Assembly (NCBI GenBank): GCA_964653145.1
Contig: CAZZCG010000002.1
Location: forward strand, 124,001 to 188,000
Direction of reading: 5' to 3'
DNA length: 64,000 nt
Source: Pseudocalidococcus sp964653145
GTDB lineage: Bacteria > Cyanobacteriota > Cyanobacteriia > Thermosynechococcales > Thermosynechococcaceae
A program made the position numbers and the translations under genes. The notes under the pieces were generated by a model, which saw nothing but the letters and a program-made list of their open reading frames with translations, ran no database searches and was not told where the DNA came from. Within the stretch, counting starts at the first letter, position 1. Every line of letters starts with the position of its first letter. This document shows positions 18,111 through 27,229 of this stretch, piece after piece.

Positions 18111-18578
18111 ATGCAAGAAATTCTTTATCTGGAAGTGCCAACCCCCGCAACGGCAGATGTCCAGGCCTGGTTACAAACTCAATTTCAACCCACCCGCGGC
18201 CAAGTAATCGCTTCCCCCTCTGGAATTCGCTGGCAATTTTCCGACACTTCCACTGAGCTTTCTGTCCTGGCCTGGTCACTTCAACGCACCACCTATTTAA
18301 AGGTTTTTCGCTGGGGCCTGGGGCCTGTGCCGGGGGAATCCGCCCTAATTCAGCACCTAAAACAATCAATCCAAGCTGCCTTCCCGCTTCAGTACCACGA
18401 ACCCCCCCAGGTTGACCTCAGTAAAGGGAATATTTTTTCCGCCCTCGAACCCTTCTATCCCCGCACCGTCAAGTATTTTCAGCAAATGCCCAATGGGGAA
18501 GCAGATCTTCAACGGGTCTATTGGTGGGAGCAACGCTGGCGTGACGGTGTTCGCAATCCCAGGCCCCGCAGCAGGTGA
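18111..18578 (+). CDS. Unknown protein coupled to lycopene cyclase
   Basis: 155 residues with alternating strands and helices. PTPATADVQAWLQTQF, then a WQFSDTSTELSVLAWSLQRTT region, and GNIFSALEPFYPRTVKYFQQMPNGEADLQRVYWWEQRWRD at the end. No membrane segments. Its TGA overlaps the GTG of the next gene (GTGA), so the two are translationally coupled, pointing to a shared task in carotenoid metabolism. That link is inference. I do not recognise the family. Confidence 0.6.
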   Translation: MQEILYLEVPTPATADVQAWLQTQFQPTRGQVIASPSGIRWQFSDTSTELSVLAWSLQRTTYLKVFRWGLGPVPGESALIQHLKQSIQAAFPLQYHEPPQVDLSKGNIFSALEPFYPRTVKYFQQMPNGEADLQRVYWWEQRWRDGVRNPRPRSR

Positions 18579-20188
18579 TCAGTCAATCCGAGACAACCCT
18601 GGAAACTCTAAACTATGACCTCATCTATATAGGAGGGGCCCTAGGGGTCATTCATGCGGCGGTCATGGCGCGGTTGGGCTATCGGGTTTTATTGCTGGAG
18701 CGGTTGCCCTTTGGTCGGATGAATCGGGAATGGAATATTTCTCGGGCGGAATTTCAGCACTTAATCGATCTGGGCCTGTTTACTGCGGCGGAATTTGAAA
18801 CGACCATTGCTCGGGAATACAAAGACGGCTTTAATAAATTCTTTTCGGCGACAAGCCCCAAACACTGCCAGGCCCCGATTCTCCACACACCAACGGTCTT
18901 GAATATTGCAGTGGATTCCAGCCAGTTACTTGAGCTGTGTGGGCAAAAACTCCGGCAAGCAGGGGGGGAAATTTGGGATGAAACGGAATTTCTCAAGGGC
19001 ACCATCCATTCCAATGGGATCAAAATTCTCGCTCAAGATCGTTCCAGCCAAGACCATAGAACCGTAACGGCCCGACTCCTAGTGGATGCGATGGGCACAG
19101 CTTCTCCGATTGCTTGGCAACTCAATGGCGGCCGGGCCTTTGATAGTGTTTGTCCAACGGTGGGGGCATTGCTCTCTGGCCTGGAGCCTCAGGTGTGGGA
19201 TGCCAACTATGGTGATGTTCTCAACAGCCACGGGGATTTATCGCGGGGACGGCAACTGATATGGGAGCTATTTCCTGTAGCTGGAGATAATGTCACAATT
19301 TATTTATTCCACTACCACAAAGTTCATCCCGAAAATCCGGGTTCCCTATTGGAAATGTATGAGGACTTTTTCCATATTTTGCCGGAGTATCGCCGCTGTG
19401 ATTTAGATGAACTCAACTGGATTAAACCCACCTTTGGCTACATTCCTGGACATTTCAGTTTGCACAGCCAAGACCGAACGACTGCCTTTGATCGCCTCGT
19501 GACCATTGGGGATGCCGCTTCCTTACAATCTCCCTTAGTTTTTACTGGATTTGGCTCCTTAGTGCGGAATTTACCCCGGCTAACAGATTTACTCAACACG
19601 GCCCTGAAACACGATCTGCTTCAATCCCAGCACCTCAACCAGATTCGAGCCTTTCAAAGCAACACAGCTGTAACCTGGCTCTTTTCCCGCGGGATGATGG
19701 TACCCACAGGCCGGAATTTACCCCCCAATCGTGTTAATGCCATGCTCAATACGTTTTTTGGGATTTTGGCGGGAGAATCTCCAGAGTTGGCGGATCGATT
19801 CATTAAGGATCGGGCGGGGTGGTGGCCGTTTAATCGGATGGCGTTGACCGCGGCCTGGAAAAATCCGGGATTGCTCTACTGGATTTGGGATATGGTCGGG
19901 GCCTGGGATATGACCCGCTGGATGGGCAGCTATTTCACGTTTACTTGGGCTGCATTTTTAAATGGGATTTTCGGGGCCTGGTTGCCGGGATTGATTCGTA
20001 AAAGCCAGGCCTGGTTAGAGCCACAATTTCCTGAACTTTGGTTTTGGCTCCTTTGCCGCAGCTATGATCTCACCTATTCTGTCGGCCAACCCCGCATCGA
20101 GCAAACCTTACCCAAAAGTCCGTGGCCTGGGCCAACCTTAAACCGACCCATGGCGGCAGTGGGTGAACCTCGTTTTCCCAGTTCATAG
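18575..20188 (+). CDS. cruA: CruA/CruP-family lycopene cyclase (FAD-dependent)
   Basis: 537 residues from a GTG overlapping the previous stop. YDLIYIGGALGVIHAAV at about residues 14-30 is the FAD-binding Rossmann motif, with the acidic LLLLER strand end. REWNISRAEF near 51 is the signature of CruA/CruP lycopene cyclases, and VTIGDAASLQSPLVFTGFGSL near 310 is the second FAD contact. The enzyme would cyclise lycopene to gamma- or beta-carotene. I favour CruA over the paralogue CruP from the EYKDGFNKFF segment, but the choice is uncertain. No crtL gene is in the window. Confidence 0.75.
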   Translation: MISQSETTLETLNYDLIYIGGALGVIHAAVMARLGYRVLLLERLPFGRMNREWNISRAEFQHLIDLGLFTAAEFETTIAREYKDGFNKFFSATSPKHCQAPILHTPTVLNIAVDSSQLLELCGQKLRQAGGEIWDETEFLKGTIHSNGIKILAQDRSSQDHRTVTARLLVDAMGTASPIAWQLNGGRAFDSVCPTVGALLSGLEPQVWDANYGDVLNSHGDLSRGRQLIWELFPVAGDNVTIYLFHYHKVHPENPGSLLEMYEDFFHILPEYRRCDLDELNWIKPTFGYIPGHFSLHSQDRTTAFDRLVTIGDAASLQSPLVFTGFGSLVRNLPRLTDLLNTALKHDLLQSQHLNQIRAFQSNTAVTWLFSRGMMVPTGRNLPPNRVNAMLNTFFGILAGESPELADRFIKDRAGWWPFNRMALTAAWKNPGLLYWIWDMVGAWDMTRWMGSYFTFTWAAFLNGIFGAWLPGLIRKSQAWLEPQFPELWFWLLCRSYDLTYSVGQPRIEQTLPKSPWPGPTLNRPMAAVGEPRFPSS

Positions 20189-20332
20189 GTTAGTACAGCC
20201 CGGTCACGAACAAAAATCTATATCAAAATATTAATATCCCAAATGGCGGAGAAACAGGCTCTGTTTGAGAGATTTTTGATCACCAGGCCCAATCAATTGA
20301 TGTTCTCCCCGTCCTAGTTTCTAGAATTGGGT

Positions 20333-22417
20333 TCAACTGCAAGTTTCCTGTTCCGATAAGCCCTGATTAGCTCCCACCAACTCCGACCAACTCGGACAAC
20401 GTTGTTGATCAAGTTGCTGAAGATAATAGCGATGTTGATAGTAATCTTGTCGTAATTTTTCTAGAGTTACTAGTCGTTCGTGATTTACGCCGGGAAAATC
20501 TTGCATTGGGGCTGTTTCGTCTAGCAATAAACGATCTAAATATACCCGTAATGCTTCTCCAGCCAAGGATTCTTGTAGGACTAAACTCATTGTTTCCTGC
20601 CAGGCCTGGAGTAAATGCCGACACCGTTTTTCCACCATAATCCGTTCCAGGGAAGCTGCGGCAGTTTGAATGCTTAGGCTCGGACGGTTAAGGTCTAAAC
20701 GAGTTTTTTCATTTAGTTGGATTAGCGTCCAAATTTGCTGAAGTTCGGCATCAAACTCTGTACAAAGGTCTTGAACTGCTGTAACTAAATCTAAATCATG
20801 TTCAACCGGCAACCACTCAGCACCGTAGGGATCATCGGGGGCGGGTAGACCTGCAAAAGCCGATTCCTCAATGATCAGGATTTGTCGCCACAAAAATCGA
20901 TGGTGAGAAAAACTAAACTCTAAATCCCGTTGTTGAAGGACTTTGCGGATCGTAGCCCGTTGGTTTGGTAGATGGAGATAGATGCGTAAAAGTTGGGCCT
21001 CAGCCGCTTCCCGTAGGGTTGTATCCGCGGGTCGTTGCCATTTTTGTCCTTGACCATGCCAGCGTTGACCCCGTACCTGTTGCCGCAAAGATTCTTCTAG
21101 GCGGAGGGTGAGGCGTGCATCCCCTTGTCCGAGAAGTTCAGCACAACGGTGGATGTAATGGCTGCGGAGGGTGGCACTGGGAAGTTTACCAAGGAGAGCC
21201 GTGATTTTATGGGTCACCTCTTGAAACTGATCGGCCTGGGATAAGTCGTGGGTGTTTAAGAGTCCCTGAATTTGCCAATCCAGCCAGAGGGGGGCCGCCG
21301 TGACCAAGTTGAGATAATCCTGGGCCGAATGTTGACGGAGAAATTCATCCGGGTCTTTACCTTGGGGGATGGTTAAAATCCGTAACTGCACATCGCCGCT
21401 ATAGGCTAAATCTGCCACTTCCCCAATCGCCCGTTGGGCCGCCTTTTCCCCCGCTTTATCTGCATCAAAGTTGAGAATGACCTGCTTGGAATCGAGATAG
21501 CGCAACAGTTGCCGGACTTGTTCTTTGCTTAAAGCGGTGCCAAGGGTGGCCACGGCCTGGGTAATGCCAGCTCGATGGAGGGCAATCACATCAAAATAGC
21601 CTTCCACCACAATGGCTTGGTCGTGCTTGGCGATATCATGGCGGGCTTTATCTAACCCAAACAGCAACTTACCTTTACTGAATAGGGGAGTTTCCGGGGA
21701 GTTGAGATATTTGGGTTCCTCATTTGTCAGGGTACGACTACCAAACCCCACCACTCGTCCTTGGGGATCATGAATGGGAATCACCAACCGATCTCGAAAG
21801 CGGTCATAATAGCCATCCCCTTGGTTGCGAGGGACAATTAACCCGGCCTGTTCTACAAGGGAAGCAGGGTAGCCTTTTTGCTCCACTAGATAACGATAGA
21901 GAACTTGCCAACCCGCCGGAGCATGGCCAATCTGAAACTGCTGAATCGTTGCTTCATCCAGGCCCCGTTTTGTCACGGCATACTCTAATGCGGCTTGGCC
22001 TGTGGGTTGTCTGAGGGCATGTTCATAAAAGGAGCAGGTCAGGGCCAAAATTTCGTAAAGCTGCTCTTTGAAAGACAGTTCCTGTTGCAGGGCCTGGCGT
22101 TGCTGTTCATCAACAGTACGAACTGGGACTTGGTAGCGTTGCGCTAAATCGAGGACGACTTCACTAAAGGAGCGTTTTTGCACCTCCATCAAGAACTTAA
22201 CGGCATTCCCCCCAGCTCCACACCCAAAACAGTAATAAAACCCCTTGGCCGGACTGACACTAAAACTGGGGGATTTTTCATCGTGGAAGGGGCAGCAACC
22301 AACAAAATCTTTACCCCGTTTCCTCAGAGCGACATGATCCGACACGACCTCGACAATATCAACGCGGGCGCGCACCTGTTCAATCGTATCGGGATGGAGG
22401 CGGGGGGCGGTTGTCAT
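20333..22417 (-). CDS. dnaG: DNA primase
   Basis: 694 residues from the ATG at 22417 (a GTG precedes it). The N-terminal zinc ribbon is visible: CCPFHDEKSPSFSVSP then YYCFGCGAGG (residues about 41-72). The RNA polymerase domain with TOPRIM follows: VVEGYFDVIALHRAGI near 270 and LNFDADKAGEKAA near 320. The C-terminal part binds DnaB. DnaG makes the RNA primers for replication. No rpoD or rpsU neighbours are present as in the classical macromolecular-synthesis operon. Confidence 0.96.
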   Translation of the reverse strand: MTTAPRLHPDTIEQVRARVDIVEVVSDHVALRKRGKDFVGCCPFHDEKSPSFSVSPAKGFYYCFGCGAGGNAVKFLMEVQKRSFSEVVLDLAQRYQVPVRTVDEQQRQALQQELSFKEQLYEILALTCSFYEHALRQPTGQAALEYAVTKRGLDEATIQQFQIGHAPAGWQVLYRYLVEQKGYPASLVEQAGLIVPRNQGDGYYDRFRDRLVIPIHDPQGRVVGFGSRTLTNEEPKYLNSPETPLFSKGKLLFGLDKARHDIAKHDQAIVVEGYFDVIALHRAGITQAVATLGTALSKEQVRQLLRYLDSKQVILNFDADKAGEKAAQRAIGEVADLAYSGDVQLRILTIPQGKDPDEFLRQHSAQDYLNLVTAAPLWLDWQIQGLLNTHDLSQADQFQEVTHKITALLGKLPSATLRSHYIHRCAELLGQGDARLTLRLEESLRQQVRGQRWHGQGQKWQRPADTTLREAAEAQLLRIYLHLPNQRATIRKVLQQRDLEFSFSHHRFLWRQILIIEESAFAGLPAPDDPYGAEWLPVEHDLDLVTAVQDLCTEFDAELQQIWTLIQLNEKTRLDLNRPSLSIQTAAASLERIMVEKRCRHLLQAWQETMSLVLQESLAGEALRVYLDRLLLDETAPMQDFPGVNHERLVTLEKLRQDYYQHRYYLQQLDQQRCPSWSELVGANQGLSEQETCS

Positions 22418-22501
22418 CACCTAAGGGCATTCACCTTGCGTAACTGATAAATCATAACCTTTAAACCAAGGAAGCTAGGTATCGATTTATTTAATTTTGA
22501 T

Positions 22502-22774
22502 CTAGGGAAAAACTCTATATATTTCTCGACGATGGGCGATTCTTTGACAAGTTATTTGCTTGAGTGCAGGACCGATCGTCATGCCAACACGGTAATCACC
22601 AATCCGAATTTTGTATTTGTCAGTATAGCCTTTCATTTTTTCAATATAGCCAAGAGCAAATGAGTTTTCTGATTTAAGTTCATGAAACACAATGATTTCA
22701 GCTCAATCTCGCACATGAATGGGCAGTCCAGCCAGTTCCTTAAGAAATTTTTTCGTATATTTAACATCCCACAT
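22502..22774 (-). pseudogene. RelE/ParE-family toxin gene, interrupted by a nonsense codon
   Basis: Reading from the ATG at 22774 gives MWDVKYTKKFLKELAGLP and IHVRD, then TGA at codon 24 (22705-22703), then AEIIVFHELKSENSFALGY and on to YKIRIGDYRVGMTI and CQRIAHRREIYRVFP before a TAG. Without the stop it is an intact 90-residue RelE-fold mRNA interferase, including the conserved RIGDYRVG strand and the C-terminal RREIYRVFP. One C-to-T change (CGA to TGA) would explain the stop. The start overlaps the antitoxin stop by 14 bases, as in working pairs. The remaining 62-residue frame from a GTG at 22690 is unlikely to be active. Confidence 0.85.
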
Positions 22775-22973
22775 TTTCAGATTTCAGGGATTGATAATAG
22801 GAGTCAGCCGCTACACCTGAAACTAGCTCATCATTTTCCACTTCTTTCATCAGTTCTGACAAGCCAAAATCTTCTAAGACCTCTTCAATTTGATTGAAAA
22901 TCGAGATGGGGATCTGAACCGCAAGAATGCGTTGTTTCTCGTCTAGAACATATTGCTTAGGGATTTCGAGCAT
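22761..22973 (-). CDS. Antitoxin of the RelE-type pair
   Basis: 70 residues from an ATG with TGAGG upstream. MLEIPKQYVLDEKQRILAV is a short N-terminal strand and linker typical of small antitoxins that pair with RelE toxins. The rest is helical and acidic (QIEEVLEDFGLSELMKEVENDE) and would wrap the toxin. It appears intact while the downstream toxin is broken. The whole 22430-23430 stretch lacks the dispersed CCAGGCC heptamer, in keeping with a mobile or acquired module. Confidence 0.8.
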   Translation of the reverse strand: MLEIPKQYVLDEKQRILAVQIPISIFNQIEEVLEDFGLSELMKEVENDELVSGVAADSYYQSLKSENVGC

Positions 22974-23088
22974 TTTTCAGCCTCAAGATCATCATTGGGT
23001 GAACAATCAGGATTCAATTCTGCTAAATTGTAGAGCATTCATTTTATGCATAGTTTGATGAAGAACATCAGTAGATCAGAAAATTCCA

Positions 23089-23514
23089 TCAAGACTCTTT
23101 TAAGATAATCTCTCCCACCATACCTGCTGCTTGATGGCCGGGTACAGAGCAATGGAGTTCATAGGTTCCAGGTTTCATGGGCACAAAAAACCATTCCGCC
23201 GTAGCCCCAGGCCGGAGTTCCAACTCGTGAATTGCACCCTTGACTTCAACTTGCCCTGCTTCCACTTTTTGAGTCCAACTACTGTCAGCAAAATCCTTGG
23301 CGGTGAAATAGTGCTTGCTATGGCTGGGATTCATCAAGGTTAACTTATATTTTTGCCCGGTCTTAAACTCCAATTGATTGGGAAAAAACCTTAACTCATC
23401 AGCGGCATTGCCTAGGCTAACAGTGACATCTGCAGGGGGTGGAGCCGCCAGGCCTGGGAGAGGGTTTCCCAACCAAAATAGAGCCATGAGGACTAGAACC
23501 CAAAACTTCGTCAT
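23089..23514 (-). CDS. Cupredoxin-domain secreted protein
   Basis: 141 residues with a signal peptide (VLVLMALFWLGNPLPGLA, cleavage near residue 23). The mature part is a plastocyanin-like beta sandwich. Type I copper ligands are visible: the His of SKHYF near residue 67 and the Cys, His and Met of LHCSVPGHQAAGM near 121-132. It is shorter and more diverged than plastocyanin, so it need not carry photosynthetic electrons; a copper-binding or nitrosocyanin-like role is possible. It stands alone. Confidence 0.85.
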   Translation of the reverse strand: MTKFWVLVLMALFWLGNPLPGLAAPPPADVTVSLGNAADELRFFPNQLEFKTGQKYKLTLMNPSHSKHYFTAKDFADSSWTQKVEAGQVEVKGAIHELELRPGATAEWFFVPMKPGTYELHCSVPGHQAAGMVGEIILKES

Positions 23515-23658
23515 GGACTGACCTCAATAACACCAGGCCTCTATGCTAATAAATTCTGGGAGGCTAAACCCTAGTTATCCATAATTCCTCACAGTTTACT
23601 GGAAGAGAAAACGAGTCACACTATTGCGGGGCCTGGAGGTAACTGACAACTCGCTAGA

Positions 23659-24348
23659 TTAGGGAAATAAGTTGTAACGTAATATACAAAAAATTGCCCA
23701 GACACCATCTTTCCAATTAATCTTCTTCCCTTCTTTGTAGGAACGTCCGTAGTAGGAAATACCAACTTCGTAAATCCGACAATTTAATTTAGCAACTTTT
23801 GCGGTGATTTCCGGTTCAAAACCAAAGCGATTTTCCTTGATCTTAATTTGTTGGATAATCTCTCGTCGAAATGCTTTATAACACGTTTCCATATCCGTTA
23901 AGTTGATGTTAGTAAACATATTAGATAAAGTCGTTAAGAATCCATTTCCAACTCGGTGCCAATAGTAAACAACTCGATGGGGAGCACCACCTTGAAATCG
24001 AGAGCCGTACACCACATCAGCGCGACCCTGGAGGATTGGTTCCAGCATCAATGGGTACTCTTGGGGAGAATACTCTAAATCTGCATCTTGAATAATGGCA
24101 ACATCCCCAGTAATTTGCCCCAGGCCTGTTCTTAGGGCGGCCCCTTTACCCATATTTCGGGGATGATAGATGACCTGGTCAACCATTGGTTCAATTTCAC
24201 TTCTGAGAATTTCTTGGGTTCCATCGGTGGAGCAATCATCGACAACAATAATTTCTTGATCAGGGATGGGTGACTGATGAATTGCCTGAATCACTTGGCG
24301 AATCGTTGCCACTTCGTTGTAGCAGGGGACAATCACCGATAATTTCAA
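23659..24348 (-). CDS. Glycosyltransferase family 2 (polyprenyl-phosphate mannosyl/glucosyltransferase-like)
   Basis: 229 residues from a TTG with GGAG eight bases upstream. The GT-A fold motifs are clear: LSVIVPCYNEVATI at the start, IIVVDDCSTDGTQEIL near 35, RNMGKGAALRTGL near 64 and IIQDADLEYSPQEYP (the DxD site) near 85. No C-terminal membrane helices, so it resembles the short dolichyl-phosphate mannosyltransferase group, which loads a sugar on polyprenyl phosphate. It is the last gene of the lysA-cdaA-uppS run and could feed the membrane glycosyltransferase just upstream. Confidence 0.85.
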   Translation of the reverse strand: MKLSVIVPCYNEVATIRQVIQAIHQSPIPDQEIIVVDDCSTDGTQEILRSEIEPMVDQVIYHPRNMGKGAALRTGLGQITGDVAIIQDADLEYSPQEYPLMLEPILQGRADVVYGSRFQGGAPHRVVYYWHRVGNGFLTTLSNMFTNINLTDMETCYKAFRREIIQQIKIKENRFGFEPEITAKVAKLNCRIYEVGISYYGRSYKEGKKINWKDGVWAIFCILRYNLFP

Positions 24349-24371
24349 CAGTCAGTCTCCTCAGTGTGTAG

Positions 24372-25514
24372 TTAAACAGGCTCGATGGTAAATCCAACTA
24401 AATAGGCAATGCTAACCAAACCCATTAAGACAAAAGTCCCGTAGAAATAGGGTTTAGGAGCAACAGGCCAAAGCAAAAGCCAGAACAAGTATAAGTCTAA
24501 ATAGACCCGGCTATAGTCAGTAAATAGGGCTAAAATCTGCAACTTTGAAAGCAGAAAAACAACACTATACAATCCCGCTCCAATCATGAGTTCCCTTTGG
24601 TGTTTCCAGGCCGGCTTAGCGCAGAGAATCACCCCAACGACAATCACAAGCTGTAAACCAAAAACAATACCATCCAAGGCCTGGGTCATAGTCCAAGGAG
24701 TAGCCAACAATTCAGAGATTTTGTCAAAAATACCGAGCAGGGGCCAACTGAAGTGTGTGCCTAAACTTTGACTATCCCACTGGCCTGGCAGTTTAACCCG
24801 TAAATAAAGATTCCAGGCCCCCCAGGGGATCAGGGGCAGGGGCGCGAGGAACAGATACTTCTTCTGTCGTTGAAATCCGCTGGTTAAAACCAATGTTAGC
24901 CAAATCAAGATGGTTGTCTCACGGGTTAAAAGGGCCAATGCTTGCCAGGCCAAGGAGAGCCCTACTTGCGAACGGCGAAAGCTCACCAATGCCAGGATTA
25001 CCAAGGTACTACTGAGTAGGTCAGCGGTGGAAATACTCAGGCTAATCCAAACGCCGGGAATGGCCAAAAAGAGGAGGGGTAAACTCGACGCCGTTGGTAA
25101 AAGCTGCCCTAGTCCCCACACCGCAACCCCTAAACAAGCCACGTTAATCACCACCAACCCGAGGGGAATCAACGCTGATTGCCCCACTCCCAACAGCCAA
25201 CCGAGGAAAGGATAGAAAATTCGTCGATATCGATAGGCTGGAACATCAAGGGATTTGAGGGTTTCTGGGTAATGTAGGCTCGGATCTAAGGCAATGGTCA
25301 GAAATTGTTGCCCATCATGTCCTGTTTTTCCCGAATGAATAAAGGGAGTTTGGGGATGTAGTAAGGGCGAGACCGGTAAAACCTCCCCAATCCGAAAAAA
25401 ACCCGTAATATTGCCCTGAAACTTAATCAAGGTCAAGCTGAAGACCACAAATAATCCCAGGCCCACAGCAATGCATGGATTGACAAATGTTTTGGATTTT
25501 AGCTGACCCAACAA
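24372..25514 (-). CDS. Multi-pass membrane protein, GT-C-like (AZOBR_p60025-type)
   Basis: 380 residues with about nine hydrophobic helices. An extracytoplasmic loop after the first helix holds GHDGQQFLTIALDP and RYRRIFYPFLGWLL. Asp/Arg-bearing loops after the first helix are usual in GT-C glycosyltransferases that use polyprenyl-phosphate sugars. I recall this as the family named after AZOBR_p60025, linked to cell-surface glycopolymer formation. The start is a TTG with GAGG upstream. It lies between uppS and the GT2 gene with gaps of under 30 bases, consistent with one lipid-linked sugar pathway. Confidence 0.7.
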   Translation of the reverse strand: MLGQLKSKTFVNPCIAVGLGLFVVFSLTLIKFQGNITGFFRIGEVLPVSPLLHPQTPFIHSGKTGHDGQQFLTIALDPSLHYPETLKSLDVPAYRYRRIFYPFLGWLLGVGQSALIPLGLVVINVACLGVAVWGLGQLLPTASSLPLLFLAIPGVWISLSISTADLLSSTLVILALVSFRRSQVGLSLAWQALALLTRETTILIWLTLVLTSGFQRQKKYLFLAPLPLIPWGAWNLYLRVKLPGQWDSQSLGTHFSWPLLGIFDKISELLATPWTMTQALDGIVFGLQLVIVVGVILCAKPAWKHQRELMIGAGLYSVVFLLSKLQILALFTDYSRVYLDLYLFWLLLWPVAPKPYFYGTFVLMGLVSIAYLVGFTIEPV

Positions 25515-25541
25515 ACCTCAAGTCCCCGCGTTAATGAGGGT

Positions 25542-26291
25542 TTAGAGCCGCCCAAAGCGACGGTGTCGATGTTGAAAATTCTGAAGAGCTTCATGGAAGG
25601 CATTACGATTGAAATCCGGCCAAAGGGTATCCGTGACATAGATTTCTGCATAGGCCACTTGCCAGAGTAAAAAGTTACTCACCCGCATCTCGCCACTTGT
25701 CCGAATTAATAGGTCTGGATCCGGCAACCCAGCGGTATAAAGCTGCTGCTCAAATTGCAACTCATCAATATCTTCCGGTTCAAGATCTCCTTGTTTGACC
25801 CGTTGGGCTAAGTTACGACAGGCCTGAATAATTTCCCGCCGCCCACCATAGTTCGTTGCCACCACAAACTTAATTTTTTGGTTACTGGCTGTGGCGGCCA
25901 TGGCCCGATTAATTTCTTCCTGCAACGACTCTGGCAAACAGGCCAAGTCCCCGACGAAGTGGATTTGCACGCCCTCTTCCACCATTTCCGCCAATTCCCG
26001 CCGCAAAACCCGCTCAAATAGGGTCATTAAAAATTCAACCTCTGGCACCGGACGACCCCAATTTTCCGTAGAAAAAGCATAGGCTGTTAAGGCTTGAATT
26101 CCCCAATCTTTGCAGCAGCGCAATAGATCCTTCAGCGCATCCACCCCCCGTTGATGTCCCATGATTCGCGGTAAATGCCGGTTTTTTGCCCAGCGGCCAT
26201 TGCCATCCATGATCACGGCCACATGACGGGGTAGGCGCTCCCGATCGAGGTCATCAGGCAGGATTGTCAAGGATTTGGGTTGGGTCGTCAT
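25542..26291 (-). CDS. uppS: Isoprenyl transferase (undecaprenyl diphosphate synthase type)
   Basis: 249 residues. HVAVIMDGNGRWAKNR near residue 23 contains the catalytic Asp29; RGVDALKDLLRCC, LTAYAFSTENWGRP and the C-terminal DPDLLIRTSGEMRVSNFLLWQ complete the cis-prenyltransferase signature. It condenses isopentenyl diphosphate onto a short allylic chain to give the lipid carrier for peptidoglycan and polysaccharides. It follows cdaA by 22 bases and precedes the GT-C-like gene by 27, within a five-gene minus-strand run. Confidence 0.95.
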   Translation of the reverse strand: MTTQPKSLTILPDDLDRERLPRHVAVIMDGNGRWAKNRHLPRIMGHQRGVDALKDLLRCCKDWGIQALTAYAFSTENWGRPVPEVEFLMTLFERVLRRELAEMVEEGVQIHFVGDLACLPESLQEEINRAMAATASNQKIKFVVATNYGGRREIIQACRNLAQRVKQGDLEPEDIDELQFEQQLYTAGLPDPDLLIRTSGEMRVSNFLLWQVAYAEIYVTDTLWPDFNRNAFHEALQNFQHRHRRFGRL

Positions 26292-26313
26292 TAGGGGGTT
26301 CTCTTGAGCGAGA

Positions 26314-27210
26314 TCAACGCAACGGCCAGACCATCTGCCAACGTCGCCGGGAATTTTTCCGTTGAGTCATGGCAGGATTGGCTTCCCCAGCCTGGTGGAA
26401 CTGGTGCTCTAATAGCTCCTTTAGTTTACTGCTAGTCAGGGGACGGTTGAGTTCACCCCGTTGAGCCAGGGAAATAGAGCCGGTTTCTTCCGAGACAACT
26501 ATACATAAACAGTTGGTGACTCGCTCCGTAATCCCCACTGCCGCTCGATGTCGTGTTCCCAACTGCCAAGGCCCTGTTCGCTGAGATAAGGGCAGAATGA
26601 GCTTTGCTGCTACAATTTGCGAGCCTCGAATTAAAATTGCCCCATCGTGGAGGGGAGTGGCCGGCTGGAAAATTGTTTGTACCAGTTCGGAAGTCAAGGC
26701 AGCATTGAGCTTAATACCAGTGGCCGTGAAGTCTTGGGCGTCCAGCATGGTTCCCGTTTCCAGCAAAATCAAGGCTCCGGTGCGGCTTTGGGACAGGGCT
26801 TTAACCGCATCGACAATGGCATCTAGGGCGGTTTGTCCCCGGGGAAGCGGGTTGGGATTTTTTTGCAAGACTTGGAGAAGTTTCCCCTGGCCAATTTGCT
26901 CTAAAAAGCGGCGAATTTCAGACTGCAAAATCACAGCCATGGCCACCGCCGACCCCACCACTAGGTTATTTAAAACAAATGCCAGAAACTGTAACCCCAG
27001 GCCCCGACTAATGGACGCAGCAAAAATCAGAAAAATAAACCCCCGCACCATCCACAGGGTTCGCCGCTCGGCAATGACCAACAGGACGATGTACGTTAAC
27101 CCCAACACCAGGCCAATGTCCACCAAGGTTAAAGCTAGGGACCAGGTACGCGGAGAAATCGCTGGCCAGGTAAAGCCGATAAGGGTGAACAGCGGAAGGC
27201 TGAGGGCCAT
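26314..27210 (-). CDS. cdaA: Diadenylate cyclase CdaA
   Basis: 298 residues: three N-terminal membrane helices (to about residue 85), then the DAC domain. The two catalytic motifs are intact: DGA at 189-191 (LHDGAILIRG) and GTRHRAA from 218. It makes the second messenger c-di-AMP from two ATP at the membrane. c-di-AMP controls K+ and osmotic balance in many bacteria, and a K+ transporter (ktrB) lies 23 kb away in this window. The regulator CdaR and glmM, its usual partners in Firmicutes, are absent. Here it sits between lysA (19-base gap) and uppS. Confidence 0.95.
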   Translation of the reverse strand: MALSLPLFTLIGFTWPAISPRTWSLALTLVDIGLVLGLTYIVLLVIAERRTLWMVRGFIFLIFAASISRGLGLQFLAFVLNNLVVGSAVAMAVILQSEIRRFLEQIGQGKLLQVLQKNPNPLPRGQTALDAIVDAVKALSQSRTGALILLETGTMLDAQDFTATGIKLNAALTSELVQTIFQPATPLHDGAILIRGSQIVAAKLILPLSQRTGPWQLGTRHRAAVGITERVTNCLCIVVSEETGSISLAQRGELNRPLTSSKLKELLEHQFHQAGEANPAMTQRKNSRRRWQMVWPLR

Positions 27211-27229
27211 AAATTACACAGTCCATTGC

